DNA of 64,000 nt from Methanospirillum lacunae (GTDB lineage Archaea > Halobacteriota > Methanomicrobia > Methanomicrobiales > Methanospirillaceae), in assembly GCF_046195335.1 (NCBI RefSeq), contig NZ_CP176093.1; one strand, 5' to 3'. This document shows, in pieces, positions 54,896 through 64,000 of the stretch (its first letter is position 1; every line of letters starts with the position of its first letter). The notes under the pieces were generated by a model. The model was given only the letters and a program-made list of their open reading frames with translations. It did no database searches and was not told the DNA's origin. Position numbers and translations under genes: made by a program.

Positions 54896-55654
54896 AACAA
54901 AACTTCAATACATTCTCTGAGTAAAAATTCCACAGACTCAAGAATGTTCAAATGATACGACTATCCAACAAGACATATTCTGTCATCTTGATTCGATAAT
55001 GATTTGTGATATCTCAAATTATTCGATATATATACCTATGCTTACGAAGGGAGGTTGGACGGTTTTTACGGGTGTACCCATCCGATGATGGAGGTTTACC
55101 AGAATTGGTACTGTTGAGATATAACCGGGATTCAAGTTCCGATACCCTAATTTCTAATGTATCGATTTTTTCGTGCAAATAGTAAATATATGTAACGATT
55201 TCAGGAGGACATTCAGAAAATTTGGATTAAATCTCTTCAGGTATTTCCATTCTGTTAAAAGAGCATTTACTCTCATTATACTGCGATCTTTCGGTGATTT
55301 TCTGATTTTTCAACCAAATAAATGATATTTGAGGAGAATGATGGATGAGTGGGTTGGGGGTGCTGAGGACGGCTGAATAGTAAAAAAATATTACGTAATT
55401 TTAAAATATTTTTCAAGGGTGGTCATTTAATAGTTACAACTGATGAACGTGTACACGTAAAAAATGTTTTTTTGCTTTGAATATACCCTCTATCGATTAA
55501 AAAATGTCGAAAAATTGACGCAATAATATCGGTTACTATGACTCTCTGTAAGAAAAATCGAATAAATAAGCGTAACATATATAATATTATAATTAAAATT
55601 ACGTAAATGACCTTTACAGCTAATTTTATATATCTATTTTATGAAGAGGTAGAA
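54896..55654. other. Long spacer before the secreted protein
   Basis: About 750 bases. At 55025-55035 a TATATATA element is followed by a G-rich stretch (gaagggaggttggac) and GGGTGTACCC, a short inverted repeat at about 55070-55079; a small non-coding transcript is conceivable but unsupported. TATATAATATTATAAT near 55578-55593 is the probable promoter of the next gene. Confidence 0.35.
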
Positions 55655-56206
55655 ATGAAAAGTTTTCATTATAATTGCCTGAAAAATGAAACGGTATATC
55701 AGATTTTCCGGAGATTTGTTCTCTTAACTCTTGTAGTCTGTCTTTCCTTTACTTCATTTGTTTTCGCAGATTCATCTTCAGAAAGTCTGAAAGATGCCCC
55801 GGATTTTAACGTAACCACAGTATCAGATACTTCTGGTTCGGTTACTGCATTTGATCTAACACTCAAAGAGTCCAAAGATAATGTCGCTTTGGCTATTCCT
55901 ATTCAGAGTTTTACTGTTAACCTGACTGATCCTAATGGTGTCAGCCAGGATGTGGCACTTTGCAGTTCGACAAATCCGAATCTCACATTAAAGCCTGGAG
56001 ACTCGATTTATCTAATAAAAAGAAACAAGCCGGTTTTCTTTATTGTCGAGGACATAACTCAAAGTGGATGTGGTGGTGGAGGAGGTGGAGGTACTGGATC
56101 GAAACAATCAACAAACCAGGCAATATCACCATCTGGAAAATGGGTTATACAACTCTTTAAAGAGTCAGATTCCACTCCTATTGGATCCTGGTCTTTGACG
56201 GTTTAA
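55655..56206 (+). CDS. Secreted protein with central Gly run
   Basis: About 183 residues. Signal peptide at about 20-40 (RFVLLTLVVCLSFTSFVFAD), a beta-rich domain (DFNVTTVSDTSGSVTAFDLT, IQSFTVNLTDPNG), a Gly linker SGCGGGGGGGTGS at about 145-157 and a short beta C-terminus (WVIQLFKESD). The frame opens at 55607, but the ATG at 55655 has GAGGTAG before it and precedes the signal peptide properly. No family recognised; the cysteine next to the Gly run could be modified. Confidence 0.6.
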   Translation: MKSFHYNCLKNETVYQIFRRFVLLTLVVCLSFTSFVFADSSSESLKDAPDFNVTTVSDTSGSVTAFDLTLKESKDNVALAIPIQSFTVNLTDPNGVSQDVALCSSTNPNLTLKPGDSIYLIKRNKPVFFIVEDITQSGCGGGGGGGTGSKQSTNQAISPSGKWVIQLFKESDSTPIGSWSLTV

Positions 56207-56213
56207 ACCTATT

Positions 56214-57008
56214 TTACTCCTTTTCATCTGGTAGTAATGGAACACAGATACCCCTGACTAATCCATTTGTCTGACCAGCTACCATAACAGGAATATCGTA
56301 AATTTCCTGCATTATTTCTGGAATTATCACATCAACAGCAAGCCCTGAATAGATCAGATGTCCCTCTTTCATAGCAGCAACAAATCCATCAATGAGAAAT
56401 ACCTGGTCTGGATTATGGGAGACCAAAATACATGTATATCCATTTAAAACAAGTTTTTTTATAACTGATAAGACCTTCATCTGATTAGCTAGATCAAGAT
56501 GGGAAGTAGGTTCATCAAGAAGTAAAATTCTCGGATCTTGTGAAAGGGCTCTTGCAATCATAACGAGTTGCCATTCTCCTCCGCTGATCTCTGAACATAC
56601 TCGTTCGGAAAGGTGCGCTATTCCAACTTCAAAAAGTGCTTTATCTGCTATTTGGTAGTCTGATGCTGATGGTAATCCAAAAATACTATGCCTTGATACC
56701 CTTCCGGTTACAACTACATCCCGAACCTTGAATGAAAAGACAGGAATCTCTTGTTGGGGAACAAATCCTATCAACTGTGCTCTTTCTTTCTTACTGAATG
56801 CAAATATCTCTCTGCCTTGTATTTTTACATAACCTGATAATGGTTTTACCAATCCACCAATACATCGAAGAAGAGTTGATTTTCCTGAACCATTAGGGCC
56901 AATGAGGTATACAAGACGCCCAGAAGGTATCAAAAGAGAAATATCTGATAAGGCGGGTTTCACCTTTTGTGAATATGAAAAAGACAGATTATTAATTTCA
57001 ATTTCCAT
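56214..57008 (-). CDS. ABC transporter ATPase, iron/cobalamin type
   Basis: 264 residues of the FecE/BtuD group. Walker A GPNGSGKST (about 36-44), Q loop VPQQE, signature SGGEWQL, Walker B RILLLDEPTSHLD, and H loop CILVSHN are all intact. It overlaps the permease gene by 11 bases as the last cistron of a leftward operon (TiaS-like protein, permease, ATPase). It is the only ATPase in this locus, although a second permease lies in the divergent operon at 59997-60977, so it may energise both. Confidence 0.9.
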   Translation of the reverse strand: MEIEINNLSFSYSQKVKPALSDISLLIPSGRLVYLIGPNGSGKSTLLRCIGGLVKPLSGYVKIQGREIFAFSKKERAQLIGFVPQQEIPVFSFKVRDVVVTGRVSRHSIFGLPSASDYQIADKALFEVGIAHLSERVCSEISGGEWQLVMIARALSQDPRILLLDEPTSHLDLANQMKVLSVIKKLVLNGYTCILVSHNPDQVFLIDGFVAAMKEGHLIYSGLAVDVIIPEIMQEIYDIPVMVAGQTNGLVRGICVPLLPDEKE

Positions 57009-58050
57009 AATTATGAACCCTGTGTTGAGATTTTAGAATAAATAGAAAAAAAGGAACACCGATGAGAGCTGTTAGAATACCCACAGGTATCTCAGTTGGT
57101 GCTGCTGTTCTTGCAATGGTGTCCATTATGAGAAGATACGATCCCCCAAGGAGTGCACTTCTGGGGATACTCAACAGGTGATCCAGACCAGATAGAGATC
57201 GAATAATATTAGGGATAACAAGTCCAATCCACCCGATTGGGCCTGCAAGCGAGATTGATGCGGCTGTTATCAGAGATACTGCAAGTAAGATTATAACATA
57301 GAGGAGAGAAGCTGGAACCCCCAGATTATTTGCCGTTTCTTCACCAAAACAAAGAAGGTTTATCTGCCACCTGATTGAGTAGAGGAACATTATCAAAATC
57401 ATCAATACAGGTCCGGCAATAAGCAATCCATCAGATGTAACATGATTGAACGATCCCATCATCCAATACATCAATGAGGGAAGACGACCTCCTGGATCTG
57501 CTAGATATTTAATCAACCCAATACCTGATTGAAATATACTTTCTACAATGATCCCGGCAAGTACAAGGCCCGTAATTGTTTGAAATGAAAATAGTCTATT
57601 GATAAGTATCACAAATACAACTGCAAGAACTCCTCCTAAAAAAGCGAAAATACCAGCTGTTGCAAAGCTAAAACTTAATAATAAAGCTACGGCTGCTCCA
57701 AAAGCGGCTCCACTTGTAATTCCGAGAAATTGTGGTGAAACAATAGGATTGTTAAATATTCCCTGTAATACCGCTCCAGATATTGCCAATCCTGTTCCAA
57801 CGAGTACTGCGGCAATAATCCTTGGAACACGAATTTCCCAAAAAACAGTTTCAATTCCTGTTAAATCTCCTGACACACTGTTGCCTTGAATGACTTGATA
57901 CAGTGCATCAAATGGGCTTGCCTGATACTTACCACAAAAAACCGAAATAGCAATCAGAAAAATAAGAATAACAAGCAAAAAAATAGAGAATCCATCAGAA
58001 AACCTGGTTATCTTTCTTTGATATAATTGAGGTTCTTCTTGACATCTCAT
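56998..58050 (-). CDS. FecCD/BtuC-type ABC permease
   Basis: 350 residues with about nine or ten membrane helices. Family marks: IRVPRIIAAVLVGTGLAISG near the N-terminus, FNNPIVSPQFLGITSGAAFG (the conserved NPLa.P..lG..sGA motif), and AGPIGWIGLVIPNIIR, then PVGILTALIGVPFFLFIL at the C-terminus. These permeases take up iron chelates, haem or corrinoids. It lies between the TiaS-like protein gene (7 bases upstream) and the ATPase gene. Confidence 0.9.
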   Translation of the reverse strand: MRCQEEPQLYQRKITRFSDGFSIFLLVILIFLIAISVFCGKYQASPFDALYQVIQGNSVSGDLTGIETVFWEIRVPRIIAAVLVGTGLAISGAVLQGIFNNPIVSPQFLGITSGAAFGAAVALLLSFSFATAGIFAFLGGVLAVVFVILINRLFSFQTITGLVLAGIIVESIFQSGIGLIKYLADPGGRLPSLMYWMMGSFNHVTSDGLLIAGPVLMILIMFLYSIRWQINLLCFGEETANNLGVPASLLYVIILLAVSLITAASISLAGPIGWIGLVIPNIIRSLSGLDHLLSIPRSALLGGSYLLIMDTIARTAAPTEIPVGILTALIGVPFFLFILKSQHRVHNYGN

Positions 58051-58057
58051 TATTCCC

Positions 58058-58756
58058 TCAGTCCCGTTTTACTGCGATCAATTCACCCTCTAATTCCTCC
58101 ACAAGTAACACCGGTCTTCCCATAATTCTAACTGGTTGAGGAAATTTTCGAATTCTAATCATTCCATCCGTGACAACACGTCCATCTATTGTAAGTACCT
58201 CTTCGATACCAGTCTTCAAAATCTCCTTGACTTCTTGATCTCCCTCACGACTACGAATAGTACCCACAAGCAAAAATCGACCATCACATCCTGTTGCTGC
58301 AAGGCCAACCCCTGCCAATGCCCCTATGATTCCACCATTGGTCCCTCCTAGACCAATAAGAAATATATTTAAATTATAAGCTAATTTCCTGGCCTGATCC
58401 TGAGTCAGAACTTTTGTTTTTGCATCTTGTCCAAAGGTAATGACTGGTGCAATTATCTGCTCGTGTCGTGCAAAACAAAGCCCTGGATCACTTCCTAAAA
58501 TAAATTTCTCCCTCATGAGAGCGATTGCTTCATCACAAAACTGCGACTCAGATTCTGGTGGAATATCTGCAAAATGAATGACAGCCCCACTGTTATGGGA
58601 AGTATAAGGAATATCAGGGTGAACATAGAATTGATGTCTTGTAACGCAGAGAACCGGGTATTTTTTCCCCATTTCATCAGCAATAAACCGGGCTAATCGT
58701 CCTGTTCCAATGGAATCAGGCATATCGGTATCATCAAGTGCGAGATATACTACCAT
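58058..58756 (-). CDS. TiaS-like domain protein linked to ABC uptake
   Basis: 232 residues. The N-terminus VVYLALDDTDMPDSIGTGRL is the DDTD motif of archaeal TiaS (tRNA-Ile2 agmatidine synthase), and TRHQFYVHPDIPYTSHNSGA follows, but it is only about half the usual TiaS length and lacks the C-terminal zinc and OB domains. It is therefore a stand-alone relative, not the tRNA enzyme. It is the first gene of the leftward permease-ATPase operon. A link to substrate handling for the transporter is inferred from position only. Confidence 0.7.
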   Translation of the reverse strand: MVVYLALDDTDMPDSIGTGRLARFIADEMGKKYPVLCVTRHQFYVHPDIPYTSHNSGAVIHFADIPPESESQFCDEAIALMREKFILGSDPGLCFARHEQIIAPVITFGQDAKTKVLTQDQARKLAYNLNIFLIGLGGTNGGIIGALAGVGLAATGCDGRFLLVGTIRSREGDQEVKEILKTGIEEVLTIDGRVVTDGMIRIRKFPQPVRIMGRPVLLVEELEGELIAVKRD

Positions 58757-58827
58757 AGTTTCATTCCAAAGCTCAATTTCAAAGATGTATCAAAGATTTT
58801 AACATTATTAATTATAAAATAAGATCT
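58757..58827. promoter_or_regulatory. Divergent promoter of the ABC uptake locus
   Basis: The 71-base gap between the two divergent starts is AT-rich, with ATTATTAATTATAAAAT near 58804-58820 serving as TATA region in either direction. Shared regulation is likely, for example by metal supply, but no palindrome typical of DtxR or Fur is seen. Confidence 0.4.
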
Positions 58828-59949
58828 ATGAGAAGTTTCATCCCGATTGTCCTGATTGTATGTATTTTTACTCTATCAGGAGGATGTATATCTCATTCTG
58901 ATCTAAACAGTACTCCTGGATTAGATGATCCTGTAAATTCTAACCTCCATACAAATTCTTCCTCATTTAGAAATATCACAGATATGAGTGGCACTGTGGT
59001 GCAAATCCCAGCATGTCCTCAAAAAGTTGCTCTTTTTTCCGGCCCGATAGCACAAATTCCATATATACTAGGAGTAAGTGACAGGATTGCTGCCACCACA
59101 CCGGGTATGAAACAATCTCTTCTGCTTCAGGAAATCGATCCATCTTTATTGAATTTAACTGATGTCCGTGGAGCTACCGGAGAGGTAGATTATGAAATCC
59201 TTACTATTACAGGTGTGGATATGGTTCTCTGTCCGCCTCTTGATGGTCAGCTCATAAAAAAGAGAGCAAAAATACCCGTGGTTGTGATAAAAAATACTCA
59301 AGGAGATAGTTTTAAGCAGATCGTTGATCAGGTCAAATTTATTGGACTTGTTTTTAATCAGACTGACAAAGCTGAGCAGTATGAAACATTTATACATAGA
59401 ATTAATGATTTTGTGTCCACTCGGGTTGCCTCTATCCCTGATGATACCCGACTAAAGGTCTTTTGTGGATATGATACAAGTCACATGATGACATATGGCA
59501 ATGATACATTCCTTCAGGAGCGGTTGAATGTTGCAGGCTGTAAAAATGCTGCGATATTAGAATCACCAAATAATACTGTCGAAAAAATCACTCCATCCCA
59601 AAGCGAGGTTACCATGGAACAGATCCTTGCATGGAATCCTGATGTTATTATTATCGACTCCGGAAGTCCTGATGAAATTTATTCAGATAAACGATGGGCT
59701 CCTATTAATGCAGTACGGAATCACCGGGTGTATGTTCAGCCGCAGGGAATTTTTAAGTGGAGCCGTCCGAATGCTGAATCAGCAGTGTTTTATTCGATGT
59801 GGCTTGCAAAAACAGTGTATCCTGATCGGTTTTCAGATGTCAATCTTTCAGATATTCTTCGGGAGTATTTTAAGGAATTCTTTAATTATTCTTTAAATGA
59901 TCTTCAGATTGAAAAAATATTACGTGGTTCATATAGTTCAAACTCATAA
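58828..59949 (+). CDS. Lipoprotein ABC substrate-binding protein, iron/corrinoid type
   Basis: 373 residues. Signal peptide and lipobox LSGGC near residue 19, then the type III binding-protein fold: FRNITDMSGTVVQIPACPQK starts lobe 1, DMVLCPPLDG replaces the usual PDLVi segment, and WNPDVIIIDSGSP opens lobe 2. It delivers its ligand to the permease 47 bases downstream (59997-60977) and perhaps to the divergent one. Two Trp and a basic tail (KWSRPNAESAVFYSMWLAKT) are family-typical. Ligand unknown. Confidence 0.85.
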   Translation: MRSFIPIVLIVCIFTLSGGCISHSDLNSTPGLDDPVNSNLHTNSSSFRNITDMSGTVVQIPACPQKVALFSGPIAQIPYILGVSDRIAATTPGMKQSLLLQEIDPSLLNLTDVRGATGEVDYEILTITGVDMVLCPPLDGQLIKKRAKIPVVVIKNTQGDSFKQIVDQVKFIGLVFNQTDKAEQYETFIHRINDFVSTRVASIPDDTRLKVFCGYDTSHMMTYGNDTFLQERLNVAGCKNAAILESPNNTVEKITPSQSEVTMEQILAWNPDVIIIDSGSPDEIYSDKRWAPINAVRNHRVYVQPQGIFKWSRPNAESAVFYSMWLAKTVYPDRFSDVNLSDILREYFKEFFNYSLNDLQIEKILRGSYSSNS

Positions 59950-59996
59950 ATGTGTGAAAAATCCAATATTTATTGTTCTTATCTACTTGAGCAGCC

Positions 59997-60977
59997 ATGA
60001 GAACAAGTTCAAGGCATTATGAGTGTATTATCCTGTTTTTTGTATGTATGGTACTTGGATGTATTTCTGTTTGTGCTGGTAGGATTTGGATACCTCCAAT
60101 AGAGACTGCAGGTGCTGTATATGGGGTATTCAATCCTGATTACTTTTCAAATCAATACACAGATTTGATTCTGAATTTGAGATTACCAAGAACAGTAATG
60201 GTTCTCGTTGTCGGGGCAGCTTTGTCTGGGTGTGGGGTAACGTTACAGGCCGTATATCGCAACCCCCTTGTTTCGCCATATATTCTTGGTATCAGTTCCG
60301 GGTCAGCCTTTGGAGCAGCTCTTGCAATTCTTTTTACCGGGGATATTTTCATTACCACAATCTGTGCATTTTTTGGTGGTCTTCTTGTAGCGAGTATCAC
60401 ATGGGGGATTGACCGGTTTACCACAGTTATTGCAGGTATGGCAATAGGAACATTATGTGGATCATTGACTGCACTTATTAAATGGATAGCAGATCCGTTC
60501 ACCGTTATGCCGTTCATCACTTTCTGGTTGTTGGGATCGTTCAGTCGTGTTTCCCTTGGTGAAGTAGGGCTTGTCCTTCCCCTGTTTTTTGTCGCGATTA
60601 TTCTTCTCTATCTGATGAGGTGGCAACTAAATATTCTTGCATATGGTGAAGAAACGGCGAACATGCTGGGGCAGGATACTCGTCTGCTTAAGACTCTTTT
60701 CATTATCACGACCACGATTATCATTGCGGTTTCAGTTGCTCTTTGTGGTGTTATCGGATGGATTGGACTTGTCATACCCCATATTTGTCGAATGGTAACA
60801 GGAAATGACCACATATTACTTCTCCCTTTTTCCTTGGTTGGTGGAGCTATTTATCTTCTGTTAGTTGATCTAGCAATTAGAACGATAATCCCTGGTGAGA
60901 TGCCAATTGGCATTGTCACAGGACTAATCGGTACTCCTTTTTTTGTCTTTGTAATATGGAGAGCCAGAGGGATCTAA
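59997..60977 (+). CDS. FecCD/BtuC-type ABC permease, second
   Basis: 326 residues with about nine helices and the same marks as its neighbour: LNLRLPRTVMVLVVGAALSG, YRNPLVSPYILGISSGSAFG, LCGVIGWIGLVIPHICRMV and PIGIVTGLIGTPFFVFVIW. It follows the binding-protein gene in the rightward operon, with no ATPase gene after it. It probably uses the ATPase of the divergent operon, or forms a mixed transporter with the other permease. Confidence 0.9.
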   Translation: MRTSSRHYECIILFFVCMVLGCISVCAGRIWIPPIETAGAVYGVFNPDYFSNQYTDLILNLRLPRTVMVLVVGAALSGCGVTLQAVYRNPLVSPYILGISSGSAFGAALAILFTGDIFITTICAFFGGLLVASITWGIDRFTTVIAGMAIGTLCGSLTALIKWIADPFTVMPFITFWLLGSFSRVSLGEVGLVLPLFFVAIILLYLMRWQLNILAYGEETANMLGQDTRLLKTLFIITTTIIIAVSVALCGVIGWIGLVIPHICRMVTGNDHILLLPFSLVGGAIYLLLVDLAIRTIIPGEMPIGIVTGLIGTPFFVFVIWRARGI

Positions 60978-61307
60978 AAGATGTGTTTTACTTTGATATT
61001 AGGTTGTGAGTGAGGTTTTGTTCGAAGAAATCGGAAAACTCAGATACTGGCAAAATAGTAACTATAAATGGTAAAAAACCAGGGAGAAGGATTAATGAGT
61101 TGGTGATGTCGGTTCATTCTGCTCCACTAACAGTATTTGATTGTATATATGATTAAAATAATTCAGAATTGATTCCCCGGTAATATAGATTTGAATTTAA
61201 GATGATGAGAAGTACAAGTAATTTAATGATTCATACATGATTTCCATGTATAGATTCTTTTGACAGGAATAGGAAAAGAAAAAATCATATTATGTATTGA
61301 ATTTTGA
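60978..61307. other. Spacer between convergent genes
   Basis: About 330 bases, AT-rich, stops in all frames. A T run near 60986-60992 is a plausible terminator for the permease. Nothing else is seen. Confidence 0.35.
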
Positions 61308-63899
61308 TCAAAAGCCTTGTTTCTCACTATTTAATTCATTAGATTGGCATTTCTGTTTTGAATATTTTTTATGTATTATCTTTACCTTAGACCATAATTC
61401 CTTAGAAGAATATTCTGGCATAATTAACCCGGCATTAATATAAGAGGATAATTCCTTGATCTTATTGAAATAGTCAGTCTCCTGTCTCCAGTAATTCCCA
61501 CCATTCTTTTGTATGTATTCAGAAACAGAGAGATGCAAATATGTATCCTGGATACAGGAGCGATACATGAGATTATTATCCTGGATGTCAAAGTACAGAT
61601 CCTCATTCATTCCCGAAAGGATATACTGTTTCTTATGAAGAGCAATTGCTTTTTGAAATGAAATAATGCTCTGTGAACCAGAGTTTTTATCATAGTTCAT
61701 ATTCTCTACAGATTTTTGGCATTGCGCAATCCCTCTCCAATAATAAAACGCAGGATAATCAGGATCATTTTTGATTAGATTATTACAGTCCTCTATAATC
61801 TCATCTAAATCAGGAACCTTTCGAATATCTTCATAATACTGTTTTAGAGAAAAAATGAATTCAATAATAAACCTATTAAAATAGTTATTATCAATATCAA
61901 CAAGATCATCTAATTCCAGGTTGCATGAATATTGTAAGATTTCACCAAATACTTTGTTTAGATCCTCAAACGTTATAGAACAAGAAATGCCACTGTTCTG
62001 GTTTGCTTCAGTTGTTAAAAAGGTAAAAAAATCGGAAATTTCTGAAATATAATCCTTTAAATCATTAAATTTAAAATCATCTTGCCTTTGATAGGGGCTT
62101 CTTAAGTGCTTTTTAATATCGATGATCATCTTTGCATATTTTGCCTGCCAAAACCCAGGATTTAGGAAAATTGATTTTTTAAACAAATATGAAATCAATG
62201 GGTAATAGGTATCAGAAGAATATTCGTGAAGAATAAGGCCCATTCCATAATATGCGACAGCATATGAGTCATCAAACGTGACTGCTTTGATAAAATTAGA
62301 GAAGGCTTCTTTCAGATGCGTATCCTTTATCTCTTTACTATTTCCTTCTCGAAGAGCTTGTCGGTATGACTTGAGTCCTCGGTTATAGTAGATATATGCT
62401 TCCCATCTTGGTGTTCCCGGATCTGAAAGATCTATGATAATTTTTGCGGTTAAAGTTTCAACAATCTTGGAATGATCCTCTGATGTGAGGGTGCTTGAGA
62501 CAGGTTTGGTGTCAGTTGCTGTATCTTTTTTATCTGTTTCAGTTTTAGGGTTATCTGATTGATTAGGAGGATCTGAAGGAAGGTTTCCTTTTTTCAACTG
62601 AAAATTTACTGGAAGTTCGAGAGATATTGGATAATTGTTAAGATACACAGAAAAGAATAAATTTCCGGTTGATTGTTCTACAGGAGTTGCAGGTTGTTGC
62701 TGACCTTGGGTATCAGTTTTTTTTTGTGTGCATACATCCGTAATTTTTTTTATATCATCATCTGTTACTCTCCATGTATATGATTTCCACCTGTCCTGAT
62801 ACGAAGAGTACATCTGCCATGAAGTGCCCTGCTTTGTTAATACTCCTGAAATCCGGGGGGCACAGATTATGCTGTTTGTGAGGGATGTAAAAAAAGTCAC
62901 CGGAATTGATAAGGTTGATCCCAGTTTTACCGTTCCGGTGATCGATGACAGACTAGCAACGATAGGATCATCAGTCATTCGAAACATCCGAAAATCTCCC
63001 TGAGCAATGCTCTCAATATCTCTAAAAGCCCCGATATCCAGATATAACTTTTTTATTCTCCCGATCTCATTTTTAATTCCATCATCAATATCACAGAAAT
63101 CCTGTTTTTTATCATCTTGTATTACAATAAATTCTTCAATTTTTGTGATATAACGCCGTTTATTGATCCATTGAATGATGAGAATCAGGATCATTACCAG
63201 AAAGATGATCTCAATATTAATAAAAATAAATCGAGAAATTGCTGAAATCTGCCCGAATATATTGGAAAGTATTATTTGAACCGGATTAGGAATAAAAATC
63301 CCAATCAGAATGAGAAAGATAACTGGAGATACCAGGAATATGAGATTGATATTTTGGAGATACTTCTTGTCATGCAGGTTTTCGTTTGCATTAATTGAGT
63401 TCACTAATTCAATTACAAAAGAAATGAGAAAGAAAAAGCCCAAAACTGCAATGAACGGCAATATAATCTGACCAATCGAGGAGTATATACTTGTTAATGG
63501 TTCCAGATAACGAACAGATGCGTCAAAAATTCGCCTGATCAAACCTTCGCCATATAAAAAAATGGCAATAATTGTACTGGAAATTAAAAATATGAGGATA
63601 TATTGAGGCCAACAGTTTTTTATCTGCTGAGTCAGGGAATTGATATTCCAGATCAACTTTGCTGATGTCAAAGTTCTCCACATTGCAAAGTGATTCCAAC
63701 CTTTAATCCGGTATGTAATATTTATTAACAGACCAACTAAGAAGAAAAGACTGAAAAAAATATAGATCAGTTGTAAAGGGTTTGATCTTGTTACCTCTCC
63801 CAGAATGAATACGATAACTAACATATACGGGCCATAGATAAGGAAATATAACCAACTAAAGAAAATAATGCACAAAAATGTCAAAAAAGTATCAGACAT
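61308..63899 (-). CDS. Large membrane protein with C-terminal TPR region
   Basis: About 863 residues. Six or seven membrane helices in the first 250 residues, then a cytoplasmic segment (about 250-390) with a globular patch (FRMFRMTDDPIVASLSSIT, SSYQDRWKSYTW), an acidic linker at about 440-470, and helical TPR-like repeats through residues 480-860 (WEAYIYYNRGLKSYRQALRE, YYGMGLILHEYSS, YWRGIAQCQKSVENM). I recognise no enzyme motif. A TTG frame opens at 63929, but the ATG at 63899 has GGGG just before it. It may assemble a membrane complex; its function is unknown. Confidence 0.6.
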   Translation of the reverse strand: MSDTFLTFLCIIFFSWLYFLIYGPYMLVIVFILGEVTRSNPLQLIYIFFSLFFLVGLLINITYRIKGWNHFAMWRTLTSAKLIWNINSLTQQIKNCWPQYILIFLISSTIIAIFLYGEGLIRRIFDASVRYLEPLTSIYSSIGQIILPFIAVLGFFFLISFVIELVNSINANENLHDKKYLQNINLIFLVSPVIFLILIGIFIPNPVQIILSNIFGQISAISRFIFINIEIIFLVMILILIIQWINKRRYITKIEEFIVIQDDKKQDFCDIDDGIKNEIGRIKKLYLDIGAFRDIESIAQGDFRMFRMTDDPIVASLSSITGTVKLGSTLSIPVTFFTSLTNSIICAPRISGVLTKQGTSWQMYSSYQDRWKSYTWRVTDDDIKKITDVCTQKKTDTQGQQQPATPVEQSTGNLFFSVYLNNYPISLELPVNFQLKKGNLPSDPPNQSDNPKTETDKKDTATDTKPVSSTLTSEDHSKIVETLTAKIIIDLSDPGTPRWEAYIYYNRGLKSYRQALREGNSKEIKDTHLKEAFSNFIKAVTFDDSYAVAYYGMGLILHEYSSDTYYPLISYLFKKSIFLNPGFWQAKYAKMIIDIKKHLRSPYQRQDDFKFNDLKDYISEISDFFTFLTTEANQNSGISCSITFEDLNKVFGEILQYSCNLELDDLVDIDNNYFNRFIIEFIFSLKQYYEDIRKVPDLDEIIEDCNNLIKNDPDYPAFYYWRGIAQCQKSVENMNYDKNSGSQSIISFQKAIALHKKQYILSGMNEDLYFDIQDNNLMYRSCIQDTYLHLSVSEYIQKNGGNYWRQETDYFNKIKELSSYINAGLIMPEYSSKELWSKVKIIHKKYSKQKCQSNELNSEKQGF

Positions 63900-64000
63900 G
63901 AGCCCCGGTATAAAACAAAAGATCAACAACGCCTTACACCTGTTTATATTCTATTCTTGAACAAGAAGACACTCAAATTATTACATAATAATAGTATGCG

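Noticed and set aside
1..64000. tRNA, rRNA and other stable RNA genes
   Set aside because: I saw no cloverleaf with a TTCRANYC arm and CCA end and no rRNA motif; one GATTCGAACC at 39423 is inside the SRPBCC gene.

Overview
The window looks like a chromosomal segment of a methanogenic archaeon, most like Methanomicrobiales (Methanospirillum-type). This is inferred from gene content: soluble PAS proteins without kinase domains, a winged-helix/PAS regulator, paired CARDB and archaeal MMPL/RND genes, Cys-rich DUF3795 proteins, NosD/PKD/PEGA surface proteins, T-rich spacers and GGTGAT- or GGGG-type ribosome binding sites. No methanogenesis, rRNA or tRNA gene is present, so the placement is not proven.

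Layout. 1-20.7 kb is mostly ordinary chromosome. It holds two copies of a surface CARDB protein plus MMPL/RND exporter cassette (1-2530 and 17091-20648), with a divergent winged-helix/PAS regulator and a perfect 16-bp palindrome in front of the second. Between them lie a Nudix hydrolase, a membrane PAS sensor, N-formylglutamate amidohydrolase, a methyltransferase, a metal/corrinoid binding protein, a beta-helix surface protein, a TPR protein and an alpha/beta hydrolase with a 20-bp palindromic operator. 21.3-27.6 kb is accessory: an orphan MntA-type nucleotidyltransferase with a broken HepT, then what looks like an integrated plasmid- or virus-like element (a three-gene secreted/membrane operon with poly-G ribosome binding sites, a degenerate Holliday-resolvase-like protein, a 959-residue primase-helicase and a small protein).

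28.6-49.9 kb is a defence and mobile-element island, strikingly AT-rich in its intact defence genes. It carries relics of a type I restriction system (internally deleted HsdM, DUF1016 nuclease-fold protein, a decayed gene), an intact three-gene TerB-N/TerB/TerB-C + BrxD-like ATPase + Lhr/BrxHI-like helicase operon (32488-38513), and an intact ABC-three-component-like operon of HNH protein, small middle component and DUF2326 ATPase (42546-45175). A DUF3795 gene with a non-coding GAGCGGG-rich module occurs in full at 28.6-29.4 and 40.1-40.9 kb, and as relics near 31.9 and 41.9 kb, all in the same orientation, so direct repeats bracket the TerB operon. A 203-bp MITE-like element (terminal inverted repeats, 6-bp target duplication) precedes the ABC operon. 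An IS with 11-bp inverted repeats and a 7-bp target duplication is nested inside a decayed IS1634-family transposase gene after it.

49.9-51.9 kb has a 1-kb non-coding tract of degenerate ~300-375-bp tandem repeats and a RelE-type toxin-antitoxin pair whose toxin start codon appears to have been lost by a change silent in the antitoxin. 52-64 kb returns to ordinary chromosome: a delta-60-repeat secreted protein, a PAS histidine kinase, a secreted protein with a Gly run, a divergently arranged iron/corrinoid-type ABC uptake locus (one binding protein, two permeases, one ATPase, one TiaS-like protein), and a large membrane/TPR protein.
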